Part shown: positions 43,051 to 53,252 of the stretch, in pieces
How the letters are laid out: each line of letters begins with the position of its first letter
Numbering within the stretch: position 1 is the first letter of the stretch
Position numbers and translations under genes: made by a program
Origin: Candidatus Aminicenantota bacterium
GTDB taxonomy: Bacteria > Acidobacteriota > Aminicenantia > Aminicenantales > Saccharicenantaceae
NCBI GenBank assembly: GCA_026393975.1
Contig: JAPKZD010000002.1
Span: forward strand, 1 to 57,510
Direction of reading: 5' to 3'
Length of the DNA stretch: 57,510 bases
Notes under the pieces: model-generated
What the model was told of the DNA's origin: nothing
What the model saw: only the letters and a program-made list of their open reading frames with translations
Database searches by the model: none

Positions 43051-45096
43051 TTAGATGACAGCCGAGGGCGGCGCCGGTTCGTCGGCGGCGCCGGCGTTCT
43101 TGAGCGGCACGTTGATCAGGTAGAGTCCGATGAGGACGAGGACGGCGAGGCCGCCGATGTAGAGATCGACCACGCCGAAGTACTTGCCGCTCTTGAAGAG
43201 CGCCGGGATGTCGAAATGGATGATGTTCTGGAGGAAGAAGAACTTCCAGGCGGCCCGGATCAGGCCGGTCAATGCCTCTCCGGCGATAAGCCCGGCCGCG
43301 AGCAGGATGCCGACGTTGGTCGCCCGGGCGGTCTGAGCGGCGTTGAATTTCCTCTTGGCCATGGACTTGTCGAAGATGCCCTTCATCATGCCGCCGACGA
43401 AGATGGCGAAGGTCGTCTCGAGCGGCAGGTACATGCCGACGGCGACGAGCATCGGCGATTTGACCTGGACGAGGATCAAGGCGAAGCCCATGAGCATGCC
43501 GACGATGACGAGCGGCCAGGCCATTTCCCCCCCGATGATGCCCTGAGACAGGGCGGCCATGAGGCCGGCCTGGGGCGCGGGCAGTTCCTTGCTGCCGAAG
43601 GTGAAGGCGCCGTGGAGGAGCATCAGCGGGAAGTACATGACCAGGGAAGCGACAAGGATTCCGAGGATGTTGCCGGCCTCCATCTTCCAGGGCGTGCCGC
43701 CGAGGATGTGGCCGACCTTGAGGTCCTGGAGCATCTCGCCGGCCACGGCCGAGGAGACGCAGACGACGGCGGCGACGCCGAGGACGGCCGCGACGCCGCT
43801 CGTCCCGGTGGCCCCGACGACGACCATGAGCAGAGCCGCGATGATCAGCGTCGACAGGGTCAGGCCGGAGATGGGGTTGTTGGACGAGCCGATCGTCCCG
43901 ACGAGGTTGCCCGAGACCGCGGCGAAAAAGAAGCCGGCGATGGCCATGACGACGGCGGCCACGAAGGCCGAGCCGAGGGACTTGGAGAACGTGTTGTAGA
44001 CGAAGACCATCAGGACAAAGGTCAGGCCCATGAGGATGAGGACGAGCTTCATGTTCAGGTCCTTTTCGAGCCTCGAGACGACTTCGCCCTGTCCGGCCGC
44101 CTTCTTCACGTCGCCGATCGACCTCTTGAAGCCGGCGGCCAGGTTCTTCCGCATCCGGTAGAGGGTGTAGCCGGCGCCGACGAGCATGCCGCCGACGGCG
44201 ATCGGCCGGATGATGAACTTCCAGACGCTGGTGACCATGTCGGCCCAGTTGACGTCGGCCGCGGCGACGCCCGGTCCGTAGAACGTGCCGATGAGCTGCG
44301 GTCCGAGGAAGAACATCAGCAGGGGCGCGAACAGCCCCCAAGCCAGGACGCCGCCGGCGAAGTTGAGGGCGGCCAGGCGCGGCCCGATGATGTAGCCGAC
44401 GCCGATGTAGGCCGGGAAGATGCCCGGGCCGGAGACGGCCACGGTGCCGCCCGCGCCGATCTTGGCCGCGTCTTTCGCCGCGCCCAGTCGGACGAAGCTC
44501 GTCCCGAGCTTGCCGACGCGGATGATGAAGTCCTTGCTGGCGGCGAAGACTTGGATGACGCCGAGGGAGTAGAGGAGCGCGCCCAGTCCCATGGCCTGGA
44601 AGAGGAACTTCGAGCCCTGGCTGCCCTTCTGCCCGGCCTTGTGGATCTCGGCCGCGGCGACCGACTCGGGGAAGACGAGGTCGGGGTCGGTGACCATGAC
44701 CCGGCGGAGGAAGGTGACGAACATGATGCCCAGGAGGCCGCCGACGAACATCAGGGCCACCGATTTGATGTAGGCATCGAACGTGTTAAAATTCGTCCAG
44801 GCTCCGGAGATGATGAAGGCCGGGATGGTGAAGATGGCCCCGGCGGCGATCGACTCTCCGATCGAGCCGACCGTGCGGGCGATGTTCTCCTCAAGGATCG
44901 AACCTTTCATGATCCGCAGGACGGCCATGCCGATGACGGCGGCCGGATAGGTGGCCGCGATCGTCATGCCGGCCCTCAGGCCGAGGTAGGCGTTGGCCGC
45001 GCCGAGGATGACCGTCATGATCAGGCCGATGAGGATGGCCCGGAGGGTGAACTCCCTCTGGTCCGTCTTTTCGGGGACGTAGGGTTGGTGACTCAT
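43051..45096 (-). CDS. OPT-family oligopeptide transporter, 681 aa
   Basis: A highly hydrophobic protein with about 15-16 predicted membrane segments, typical of the oligopeptide transporter family. Family-like parts are REFTLRAILIGLIMTVILGA and ANAYLGLRAGMTIAATYPAA near the start, FVGGLLGIMFVTFLRR, GVGYIIGPRLAAL, and later VGMYLPLETTFAIFVGGMMK. Bacterial OPT members import small peptides or metal-siderophore complexes; the substrate here is unknown. The start has AAGGAG seven bases upstream. The 189-bp gap before def holds a GGGTGGC...GCAACCC foldback but no gene. Confidence 0.9.
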   Translation of the reverse strand: MSHQPYVPEKTDQREFTLRAILIGLIMTVILGAANAYLGLRAGMTIAATYPAAVIGMAVLRIMKGSILEENIARTVGSIGESIAAGAIFTIPAFIISGAWTNFNTFDAYIKSVALMFVGGLLGIMFVTFLRRVMVTDPDLVFPESVAAAEIHKAGQKGSQGSKFLFQAMGLGALLYSLGVIQVFAASKDFIIRVGKLGTSFVRLGAAKDAAKIGAGGTVAVSGPGIFPAYIGVGYIIGPRLAALNFAGGVLAWGLFAPLLMFFLGPQLIGTFYGPGVAAADVNWADMVTSVWKFIIRPIAVGGMLVGAGYTLYRMRKNLAAGFKRSIGDVKKAAGQGEVVSRLEKDLNMKLVLILMGLTFVLMVFVYNTFSKSLGSAFVAAVVMAIAGFFFAAVSGNLVGTIGSSNNPISGLTLSTLIIAALLMVVVGATGTSGVAAVLGVAAVVCVSSAVAGEMLQDLKVGHILGGTPWKMEAGNILGILVASLVMYFPLMLLHGAFTFGSKELPAPQAGLMAALSQGIIGGEMAWPLVIVGMLMGFALILVQVKSPMLVAVGMYLPLETTFAIFVGGMMKGIFDKSMAKRKFNAAQTARATNVGILLAAGLIAGEALTGLIRAAWKFFFLQNIIHFDIPALFKSGKYFGVVDLYIGGLAVLVLIGLYLINVPLKNAGAADEPAPPSAVI

Positions 45097-45123
45097 CGCG
45101 AGCTCCTTTCCGAAGTTTCCTTA

Positions 45124-45153
45124 TGTATATTTGAAGTCAGGAATCAAAGTCAA
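45124..45153 (-). promoter_or_regulatory. Promoter of the OPT transporter gene
   Basis: On the minus strand TTGACT (45153-45148), 18 bp, TATACA (45129-45124). Divergent from mreB, for which no equally clear promoter is seen (only TTGCTT / TTAAAA about 16 bp apart near 45200). Confidence 0.5.
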
Positions 45154-45250
45154 GCCTGGCCTGAGGCCCGTCCGCGACGGCCGGAGGTCCCTCGATTTGC
45201 TTCGGGCGGCGAAATATGTTAAAAAGGACATGGTTGAGGAGAGAGGCAAG

Positions 45251-46282
<1,032 letters not shown>

Positions 46283-46312
46283 GTACAGGGCCGCGGCGGC
46301 TCGAGAGGTTCC

Positions 46313-47152
46313 ATGCCCCTCTGGGAAAAGCGACGAAGCGTCCTCATCCTGGCTGGACTCGCGGCCTTCAACATCCTCCTCATTTCCATCCAGATCCCGC
46401 GGGGGGCCGAGAAATCGCTTTTCGAGAGGTCGATCTTTTTCCTTTTCTCCCCGGTCCAGAGGGCCGTCACCGGGGCCGTCCGCGGCCTCGGGTCCCTGTG
46501 GACGAACTACTTCGACCTGCGCGGCGTCCGGGGCGAGAACCAGCAACTCAAGAAGGAGATCTTCTTCCGCAACCAGGATCTTCGTTTCCTCGAGGACCGT
46601 CTCCGGTTCTTCCGGTCCGAGGCCCAGGTCCGGGAGATCCTGGGCGCCTTCCAGGGGACGATCGTTCCGGCCCGGGTCATCGGGGCCGATAGCGCCAACC
46701 CCTACCAAACGATCGTCCTCGACAAGGGGAGCCTTGACGGGGTCGGCAAGGACATGGCCGTGTGCGACCGGTTCGGCAACCTCGTCGGGCGGACGATCGA
46801 GCCGGTGAGCTTGAAGGAGGCGATGGTCCAGCTCATAACCGACAAGGACAGCAGCGTCAGTGTCGTCTCCGTTGTCGACCGGCTGACGGGCTCCGTGACC
46901 GGCCGGTCGGCGTCGGTCTGCGAGCTACGCTACGTCCTGGCCAGCGTGAGCGGGGGGCAGCCGGGCGAGGAGCTCCTGACGACCGGCTACGACAAGATCT
47001 ACCCGGCCGGCCTGCGTGTGGGCAGCATCAGGAGCCTCGAGAAGGACGAATCCTCGCCGATCTTCCGCAGGATCACCGTCGAGCCGTATTTCCGGTTCAA
47101 CACGATCGACATCGTCGCCGTCATCACTAAAGCGCCCGGGGGCGGCGGATGA
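46313..47152 (+). CDS. mreC: Rod shape-determining protein MreC, 279 aa
   Basis: A single-pass membrane protein linking MreB to the wall-synthesis enzymes. A membrane segment (about 9-27) is followed by a coiled-coil (about 70-105, GENQQLKKEIFFRNQDLRFL) and the beta-domain pair with ARVIGADSANPYQTIVLDKG and GLRVGSIRSLEKDESS, typical for MreC. Length is normal. Starts 30 bp after mreB. Confidence 0.95.
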   Translation: MPLWEKRRSVLILAGLAAFNILLISIQIPRGAEKSLFERSIFFLFSPVQRAVTGAVRGLGSLWTNYFDLRGVRGENQQLKKEIFFRNQDLRFLEDRLRFFRSEAQVREILGAFQGTIVPARVIGADSANPYQTIVLDKGSLDGVGKDMAVCDRFGNLVGRTIEPVSLKEAMVQLITDKDSSVSVVSVVDRLTGSVTGRSASVCELRYVLASVSGGQPGEELLTTGYDKIYPAGLRVGSIRSLEKDESSPIFRRITVEPYFRFNTIDIVAVITKAPGGGG

Positions 47153-47652
47153 GGGAATCCGTCATGAAGGATGTCCTCCGCGCCTTCCTGGCGACGCTCC
47201 TCGCCGTCTTCGTCTATTCGCTGGCCGGCGGCGCCGGGCCGACGCTCCTCGTCGTCCTCAACGCCTTTTCCGTCGTCGTCCTTTACTTTTCGGTCCGCAG
47301 GGGGGAGATCTTCGGGGCCTTCCTAGGGACGGCGTGCGGCTTGGTCCAGGACTCCTTCTCCCTAGGCGTCTTCGGCGTTGGGGGCCTGACCAAGACCCTG
47401 CTCGGCTTCTGGGCGGGCTTCGTCTCCCGGAGGATCGACGTCGCGCCGCTTTTCCGCAACGGCCTGTTCATGTTGGTCATGTCGGTCTTGGAGATGATCC
47501 TCTGGGTCCTCGTCACGGCGGTTGTCCGCCGTGAATCCCTGAACTTCCACGGCGGGCTGATCCTACTCCAGCCCCTGGTCACGGCTGTCCTGGGGAGCTC
47601 CCTTTTCGCTATCGAGCGGCGCGCCCGGGCCCGCGGCTCCCGAGGCGCATGA
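47149..47652 (+). CDS. mreD: Rod shape-determining protein MreD, 167 aa
   Basis: A small integral membrane protein with about five hydrophobic segments and the usual GLVQDSFSLGVFGVGGLTKT loop. The sequence itself is weakly conserved; position between mreC and mrdA makes the call firm. ATG overlaps the mreC stop by four bases, and its own stop overlaps the mrdA start. Confidence 0.92.
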   Translation: MRESVMKDVLRAFLATLLAVFVYSLAGGAGPTLLVVLNAFSVVVLYFSVRRGEIFGAFLGTACGLVQDSFSLGVFGVGGLTKTLLGFWAGFVSRRIDVAPLFRNGLFMLVMSVLEMILWVLVTAVVRRESLNFHGGLILLQPLVTAVLGSSLFAIERRARARGSRGA

Positions 47653-49475
47653 TGCCGCCGGAAAAAATCTACGAAGACCTGTCGCTCGTGCGCCGCCGGG
47701 CGAACACGGTCTTTTGGGTCATCGCCGGCTTGATCTTCCTGGCCTTGTCCTATTACTGGAAGATCCAGGTCGTGGATCACAAGAAGTTCTCCGATTTGGC
47801 CGAGGCCAACCGGACCCGGCAGCGGGCGTTAGCCGCGCCGCGGGGGCTCATCCGTGACAGGAACGGCGAGATCCTGGCCGACAACCGGGCCTCCTTCAAG
47901 GTTTCCCTCATCCGCGAGAACGTCAAGGACTTGGAAGCGTCCCTTGTCGCGGTCGGCCGACTCCTCGAGATCGACGTGGAAACCCTCCGCCGCCGCGTCG
48001 AGCAGTACAAGGACCTTCAGCAATTCGAGCCGATCGTCATCAAGGACGGACTGAGCTCCGTCGACGTCGCCCCTATCGAGAGCCGCCGGCTCGAGTTCCC
48101 GGAACTCGTGGTGGACGCGGAACCCCAGAGGTTCTACCCCAAAGGGGCCCTGGCCGCGCACGTCCTCGGTTATCTCCAGGAACGGACCCCCGAGGAGATC
48201 CGGGCCGAGCCGGACCGGGCCGTGCGGGCGGGGGAGATGGTCGGCAAGACCGGGGTCGAGAGGCAGTACGACGACATCCTGAGGGGCGAGGATGGGAAGA
48301 TCATCGAAGTCGTCGACAGCCTGGGCCGGGTCCGTGCCGAAAAGGCGCGTCAGAACCCTGTCCAGGGCGGCGACGTCGTCCTGACGCTCGACCGCCGGCT
48401 CCAGGCCATGGCCGAGGAGGCCCTCGAGGGCCGCGAGGGCGTGGTCGTCGCCCTCGACCCCCAGTCGGGCGATATTCTGGCCCTGGCCAGCTTCCCCACC
48501 TTCGACCCGAACAGGTTCATCACCCGGTTCACTCCGACCGAATGGCTCCAGCTCACGAACGACCCGCTGTCGCCCCTGGAGAACAGGGCCATCCGCGGCC
48601 TGTACGCACCGGGCTCGATCTTCAAGCTGGTCATGAGCCTCGGCGGGCTCGGCTTCGGCTACGTGACGCCCGAAACGAGTGTCTACTGCCGCGGGTCGAT
48701 CGAGATCTACGGCGCCGTCCGCCACTGCTGGTTCGCGCCGGGGCACGGTTCGATGAATCTGGCCGATGCCATCAAGAATTCGTGCAACATCTATTTCTAC
48801 ACGCTCGGCCGGCGGATGGGCATCGACATGATCGCCATGGCCGCCGGGCGGCTGGGCCTCGGGAAAAAAACCGGCGTGGACCTGGCCGGCGAGAAAGAGG
48901 GGCTCGTACCGAGCTCGGAATGGAAGACGAGGACCCTGAAGATGCCCTGGTATCCCGGGGAGACGATCTCGGTCGCCATCGGTCAGGGCCAGCTCCAGGT
49001 GACCCCGCTCCAGATCGCGGCCCTCACCGCCCTTGTCGCGAAACGGGGCGAGCGGAAACGACCCCATCTCTTCCTGAGCGCCCCGGCCGGAGCGAAGTCC
49101 GGTCCCGCGGACGACGACGGCGCGGGCGCCGCTGCCGCGGAGCCGCCTTTCAAACCAGCGGCCTTCGAAAACGTCATCGCGGGTATGTGGAGATCCGTCA
49201 ACGACGGCGGCACGGGCAAGGGCGCTTTCGTCGAGGGCATGGACATCTGCGGTAAGACGGGCTCGACCCAGCTCGTCAGCCGCGAGAGTGCCGAGCGGCT
49301 GTCCCGGGCCGGCCGGGAGATCAAGACGCATTCCTGGTTCTCGGGGTTCGCCCCGCGAGACAACCCCCGGATCGTGGTGACCGTCCTGGTCGAATACGGC
49401 GGGGGAGGGGGGGCGACGGCGGCCCCGGTGGCCCGCCGGATCTTCGAATTGTTCAGGGAGATCCAAGGGAAATGA
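47649..49475 (+). CDS. mrdA: Penicillin-binding protein 2 (peptidoglycan transpeptidase), 608 aa
   Basis: A class B PBP that crosslinks lateral-wall peptidoglycan in the elongasome. A membrane anchor (about 20-38) is followed by the PBP dimerisation domain (AAPRGLIRDRNGEILADNRA) and the transpeptidase domain. The active-site Ser is S323 in GSIFK (SxxK 323-326), SxN is in KNSCNIYFY, and KTG is in CGKTGSTQ. All three motifs are complete. A Pro/Ala-rich stretch lies near residue 480. Confidence 0.97.
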   Translation: MMPPEKIYEDLSLVRRRANTVFWVIAGLIFLALSYYWKIQVVDHKKFSDLAEANRTRQRALAAPRGLIRDRNGEILADNRASFKVSLIRENVKDLEASLVAVGRLLEIDVETLRRRVEQYKDLQQFEPIVIKDGLSSVDVAPIESRRLEFPELVVDAEPQRFYPKGALAAHVLGYLQERTPEEIRAEPDRAVRAGEMVGKTGVERQYDDILRGEDGKIIEVVDSLGRVRAEKARQNPVQGGDVVLTLDRRLQAMAEEALEGREGVVVALDPQSGDILALASFPTFDPNRFITRFTPTEWLQLTNDPLSPLENRAIRGLYAPGSIFKLVMSLGGLGFGYVTPETSVYCRGSIEIYGAVRHCWFAPGHGSMNLADAIKNSCNIYFYTLGRRMGIDMIAMAAGRLGLGKKTGVDLAGEKEGLVPSSEWKTRTLKMPWYPGETISVAIGQGQLQVTPLQIAALTALVAKRGERKRPHLFLSAPAGAKSGPADDDGAGAAAAEPPFKPAAFENVIAGMWRSVNDGGTGKGAFVEGMDICGKTGSTQLVSRESAERLSRAGREIKTHSWFSGFAPRDNPRIVVTVLVEYGGGGGATAAPVARRIFELFREIQGK

Positions 49476-50566
49476 TGATCGACAGGCGGCTCATCCGGGA
49501 GGTGGACTGGATCCTGCTGGGGCTCGTCCTCCTGCATTCCCTTATCGGGGTTTTCTTCATTTACAGCTCCTCCCATTTCCTCGCCGGGGAATACTACGTC
49601 AGACAACTCGTCTGGATCGGCATCTCGCTCATCGCCCTCGTCCTCGTCCTGGTCATCGATTACAAGTTCTTCGTCTCGCTCTCGGTCTACTTCTACGGCC
49701 TGACGGTGGCCCTTCTCGCCGCGACCCTCGTCTTCGCCAGGTTTGTCGCCGGGACGAAGAGCTGGGTCACCCTCGGACTGATGCAGTTCCAGCCTTCGGA
49801 GATGGCCAAGATCGTCATGATCCTCGTTTTCGCCCGGCTCTTCGCCGAATATAGGAGCGCCTACCTGACGACCCAGCACACGCTCTTCGCTTTGCTGCTT
49901 TCCGGGGTGCCCCTCATCCTCATCATCCTCCAGCCGGACCTCGGGACGGCCATGACCTTCCTGGCCATCATCGGCGGAGCGTTCATCCTGGCCGGGCTGA
50001 AGAAAAAAGCCATCCTCCTCTTCCTCCTTGCGGCCCTCGTCCTCGGCATCGGCGGGTGGAGCGTCGGACTCAAGGACTACCAGAAAAAACGCCTGACGAC
50101 CCTCGTCAACCCCCTCCACGACCCGAGGGGGTCGGGCTACCAGGTCATCCAGTCCAAGATCGCCATCGGCGCGGGCGGCCTCTCCGGGAGGGGTTTCATG
50201 AAGGGCTCTCAGAGCCAGCTCCGTTTCCTCCCCGCCCGGCATACGGATTTCATATTCTCCGTCATCGGCGAGGAGGCCGGCTTTCTGGGCGTCCTCGCGG
50301 TCATCGTCCTCTATTTCTTCATGCTCGCCCGGATGTTCCTGTCCGTCTCCAAGGCGCGCGACAGGGCCGGCGTCTACATTATCTTCACGGCCTCCCTGCT
50401 CATCGCCTTCCAGTTCCTCGTCAACATCCTGATGATCATCGGCCTCTTCCCGGTCGTGGGCATCACCCTGCCGTTCATCAGCTACGGCGGGTCGTCTCTC
50501 CTCACGAGCTTCATCGCCTGCGGCCTCGTCCTGAACGTGAAGATGAGGCGCTTCGCCAATGTCTGA
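49472..50566 (+). CDS. rodA: Lipid II-dependent glycosyltransferase RodA, 364 aa
   Basis: A SEDS-family polymerase partnering PBP2. Ten membrane segments, with family motifs FQPSEMAKIVMILVFARLFA, ILQPDLGTAMTFLAIIGGAF, a long periplasmic loop with DPRGSGYQVIQSKIAIGAGG and LPARHTDFIFSVIGEEAGFL, and the ending LPFISYGGSSLLTSFIACG. The catalytic Asp region (HTDF loop) is intact. Start overlaps mrdA by four bases. Confidence 0.97.
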   Translation: MMIDRRLIREVDWILLGLVLLHSLIGVFFIYSSSHFLAGEYYVRQLVWIGISLIALVLVLVIDYKFFVSLSVYFYGLTVALLAATLVFARFVAGTKSWVTLGLMQFQPSEMAKIVMILVFARLFAEYRSAYLTTQHTLFALLLSGVPLILIILQPDLGTAMTFLAIIGGAFILAGLKKKAILLFLLAALVLGIGGWSVGLKDYQKKRLTTLVNPLHDPRGSGYQVIQSKIAIGAGGLSGRGFMKGSQSQLRFLPARHTDFIFSVIGEEAGFLGVLAVIVLYFFMLARMFLSVSKARDRAGVYIIFTASLLIAFQFLVNILMIIGLFPVVGITLPFISYGGSSLLTSFIACGLVLNVKMRRFANV

Positions 50567-53096
50567 AAGAAACGCGCTCGCCCTCATCCTGCCCCGCGTC
50601 GAAAAGCCGGGCCGGTACGTCGGCGGCGAATGGAACGAGATCCGAAAGAATCCCGCCCGCGTCCGGACCAAGGTGGCCCTGGCCTTCCCCGACGTCTACG
50701 AGATCGGCATGTCCTATCTCGGGCAGAAGATCCTCTACGCCCTGCTCAACAAGGACAGGGACCTTCTGGCCGAGCGGGTGTTCGCCCCCTGGCCGGACTT
50801 TGAGCGGGAGTTGCGGTCGGCCGGCATCCCTCTGACTTCTCTCGAAAACGGCATCCCGCTCCGCGAGTTCGACATCATCGGGTTTTCCCTTCTCTACGAG
50901 CTCAACTATTCCAACGCCCTGACCATCCTCGACCTCGGCGGGATCCCCCTGCTGTCGGCGGACAGGGCCGAGGCGGACCCCCTGGTCATCGCCGGCGGGC
51001 CTGCGGCCTTCAACCCCGAACCGGTGGCGGACATCTTCGACCTTGTCTTCCTCGGGGACGGCGAGGAGGGCTTTCCGGAGATCGTTCGGGCTGCGGCGGA
51101 CATGCGGCGGCGGAGGGTGCCGCGCCGGACGATACTCCGCGAACTGGCCCGCATCGACGGCGTCTATGTTCCCTCCCTTTACCACCCTGAGGCCGTGGAG
51201 GGTTCGCCCCTCGTCGTCCCCCGGCCGGACGGCGATGCTCCCGCCGTCGTCAGGAAGCGACTGCTCCGGGATTTCGCCAGGTCTTTTTTCCCGGAGAAGA
51301 TCGTCGTCCCCAGCCTGCGGGTGGTCTTTGACCGCGTGGCCATCGAGGCCGCCCGCGGTTGTCCCCAGAACTGCCGGTTTTGTCAGGCCTCGAGCCTCTA
51401 CTTTCCGCACCGGCCCAAGGACCCGGCTTTCATCCATAAGACGGTCCTGCGCAGCCTCCGCCAGACCGGCTATGAGGACGCCTCTCTCTCGGCTCTTTCG
51501 ATCGGCGATCATCCCCACCTCGAAGAGACGGTCCGCTGTCTCATGAACGAGTTATCGCGGGAGAAGATCTCCTTGTCCCTCTCCTCGCTCCGGCCGGGGA
51601 AACTGTCCCGCGATCTCGTGGAGAACATCCTCAAGGTCCGCAAGACCGGTTTTACCCTGGTCCCGGAAGCGGGGACCGAGCGTCTGCGCGCCGTGATCAA
51701 CAAGAAGCTCGACGGCCGGGAGATCCGGGACGCCCTGACGTTCGCCTTCGAGGGCGGCTGGAAGCTGGTCAAGCTCTATTTCATGGTCGGGCTGCCCACA
51801 GAGACGGAGGAAGATCTCGCCGGGATCGTCGACCTCGTCCGGGGGAGCCTCGAGCTCGGGCGGACGATCCTCGGGTCATACCCCCGGATCCACGTCAGCC
51901 TGTCCTCCTTCATCCCCAAGCCGCACACGCCTTTCCAATGGGTGGGCATGGACGATGAGGCGCTCCTCGTCGATAAACAGGCTTATGTCCGCTCGGAGCT
52001 CCGCCGGCACAAAAGCGTCGAGTTCAAGGCCCATGCGGTACCGACGTCCGTCCTCGAGGCCGTTTTTTCGCGGGGCGACAGGAGGCTCGGCCGTGTCCTC
52101 CTCGAAGCCTGGAAGAGGGGAGCCCGGTTCGACGGTTGGGACGACAAGCTCGATACGGCGGCCTGGAAGGACGCTTTTGCGGTCGAAGGCGTCGATTTCC
52201 GGGATTACCTCAACCCTCTTCCCCGCGAGGCGGCGCTCCCCTGGGACCACCTCGACTCCGGCCTCCGGAAAAGCCACCTGGCCCGGGAGCTCGACCTGGC
52301 CCTTAGCGGGGAGCCGTCGCCGTCGTGCCTCGAAAGGGCCTGCGGGGAGTGCGGGGGGTGCGACACCCGAGCCTGGAAGAAGCCGCCCCGTCCCGTGAAG
52401 ATCGGCCCTCTTCCCGGGCCGGCCGCCCCGGCGGGAGAACCCGGGGACGAAACCCTGCGCTACAGGGCCGTCTACTCCAAGCGGGGAAAAGCCCGATACC
52501 TTTCCCACATCGACCTCATCCACGTCGTCCAAAGGAGTTTCCGCCGGGCGGGGATCGAGGTCCGGAAAACCGAAGGGTTCCACCCGAAAATGGACCTATC
52601 CTACGGTCCGGCGCTTCCCCTGGGCATGGAGGCCCTGCGGGAGGTCCTTGAGTTCCGCTCGGCCCGCCGGCTCGAAGAGGCGGAGTTCCTCGCCCGGGTC
52701 AACAAGAGCCTTCCTCCGGGGATCAGGTTCTCGAGCTTCGAACGGGTCGATGCCGGATCGCCGTCGCTCTATAACGCGATGGAAAGGCTCGTCTACTCGC
52801 TCGACTGGAAGAGCGAGGCCGTCGGTCCCGCTTGGAACGCCAAGGCCCTCAAGCTTGCTCTCGACCGCTTCAAGGACTCGACGGCCGGGGCGGCGGCGGT
52901 GGAGTTCCGGGTTTCCGGCCGCCGGCTTTTTCTCGAGCTTCCTCCGACGACGTCCCGGGGGCTTCGCGCTCAGGACGTTGTCCAGGCCGTATTCGGTATC
53001 GAGGACCCCATGTTCCTCATCCGGAGGGACGACATCGTCTTCAAATCCGCCGGACCTGAAATTGACAGGACTTCCTGCAATCGCGGCGCGGCTTAA
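50559..53096 (+). CDS. Radical-SAM protein with B12-binding-like domain and DUF2344, 845 aa
   Basis: Matches by eye the TIGR03960-type radical-SAM family fused to DUF2344. The N-terminal 200 residues resemble a cobalamin-binding-like Rossmann domain (VALAFPDVYEIGMSYLGQKI, VIAGGPAAFNPEP, LGDGEEGFPEI). The [4Fe-4S] motif CxxxCxxC is C268, C272 and C275 (RGCPQNCRFCQ). A C-terminal DUF2344 domain runs from about 630 (VYSKRGKARYLSHIDLIHVV). In many bacteria this gene precedes rng and rplU-rpmA; here it ends the mre-rod operon, overlapping rodA by eight bases. Reaction unknown. The last residues (after about 829) are encoded by a foldback repeat. Confidence 0.85.
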   Translation: MSERNALALILPRVEKPGRYVGGEWNEIRKNPARVRTKVALAFPDVYEIGMSYLGQKILYALLNKDRDLLAERVFAPWPDFERELRSAGIPLTSLENGIPLREFDIIGFSLLYELNYSNALTILDLGGIPLLSADRAEADPLVIAGGPAAFNPEPVADIFDLVFLGDGEEGFPEIVRAAADMRRRRVPRRTILRELARIDGVYVPSLYHPEAVEGSPLVVPRPDGDAPAVVRKRLLRDFARSFFPEKIVVPSLRVVFDRVAIEAARGCPQNCRFCQASSLYFPHRPKDPAFIHKTVLRSLRQTGYEDASLSALSIGDHPHLEETVRCLMNELSREKISLSLSSLRPGKLSRDLVENILKVRKTGFTLVPEAGTERLRAVINKKLDGREIRDALTFAFEGGWKLVKLYFMVGLPTETEEDLAGIVDLVRGSLELGRTILGSYPRIHVSLSSFIPKPHTPFQWVGMDDEALLVDKQAYVRSELRRHKSVEFKAHAVPTSVLEAVFSRGDRRLGRVLLEAWKRGARFDGWDDKLDTAAWKDAFAVEGVDFRDYLNPLPREAALPWDHLDSGLRKSHLARELDLALSGEPSPSCLERACGECGGCDTRAWKKPPRPVKIGPLPGPAAPAGEPGDETLRYRAVYSKRGKARYLSHIDLIHVVQRSFRRAGIEVRKTEGFHPKMDLSYGPALPLGMEALREVLEFRSARRLEEAEFLARVNKSLPPGIRFSSFERVDAGSPSLYNAMERLVYSLDWKSEAVGPAWNAKALKLALDRFKDSTAGAAAVEFRVSGRRLFLELPPTTSRGLRAQDVVQAVFGIEDPMFLIRRDDIVFKSAGPEIDRTSCNRGAA

Positions 53097-53180
53097 CATG
53101 CTCATTTGAATTCTCTGTCCCGAAATTCTAACCCGTTCTTGCCGCGATTACTGCCGGCCCTCTAAATTGACAGGGCCGGC
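53049..53180. repeat. Foldback/direct-repeat unit spanning the gene end and next promoter
   Basis: A 21-base block (GCCGGACCTG then AAATTGACAGG, 53049-53069) inside the radical-SAM gene is repeated as GCCGGCCCTCT then AAATTGACAGG at 53153-53174. Between them AATCGCGGC (53079-53087) pairs with GCCGCGATT (53141-53149). The right copy is itself a hairpin, closed by AGGGCCGGC. Confidence 0.65.
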
Positions 53181-53195
53181 GGAATCCGGTACACT
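53153..53195 (+). promoter_or_regulatory. Promoter and dyad operator of the acyl-CoA dehydrogenase gene
   Basis: TTGACA (53167-53172), 17 bp, TACACT (53190-53195). The -35 lies in the spacer of a perfect dyad GCCGGCCCT (53153-53161) and AGGGCCGGC (53172-53180), so a protein bound there would block polymerase. Confidence 0.6.
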
Positions 53196-53252
53196 TCCCC
53201 GTGCTTTTTCCAACAGAATCTATAAATTCGCTAAAGATTGAGAGGATGAGCC

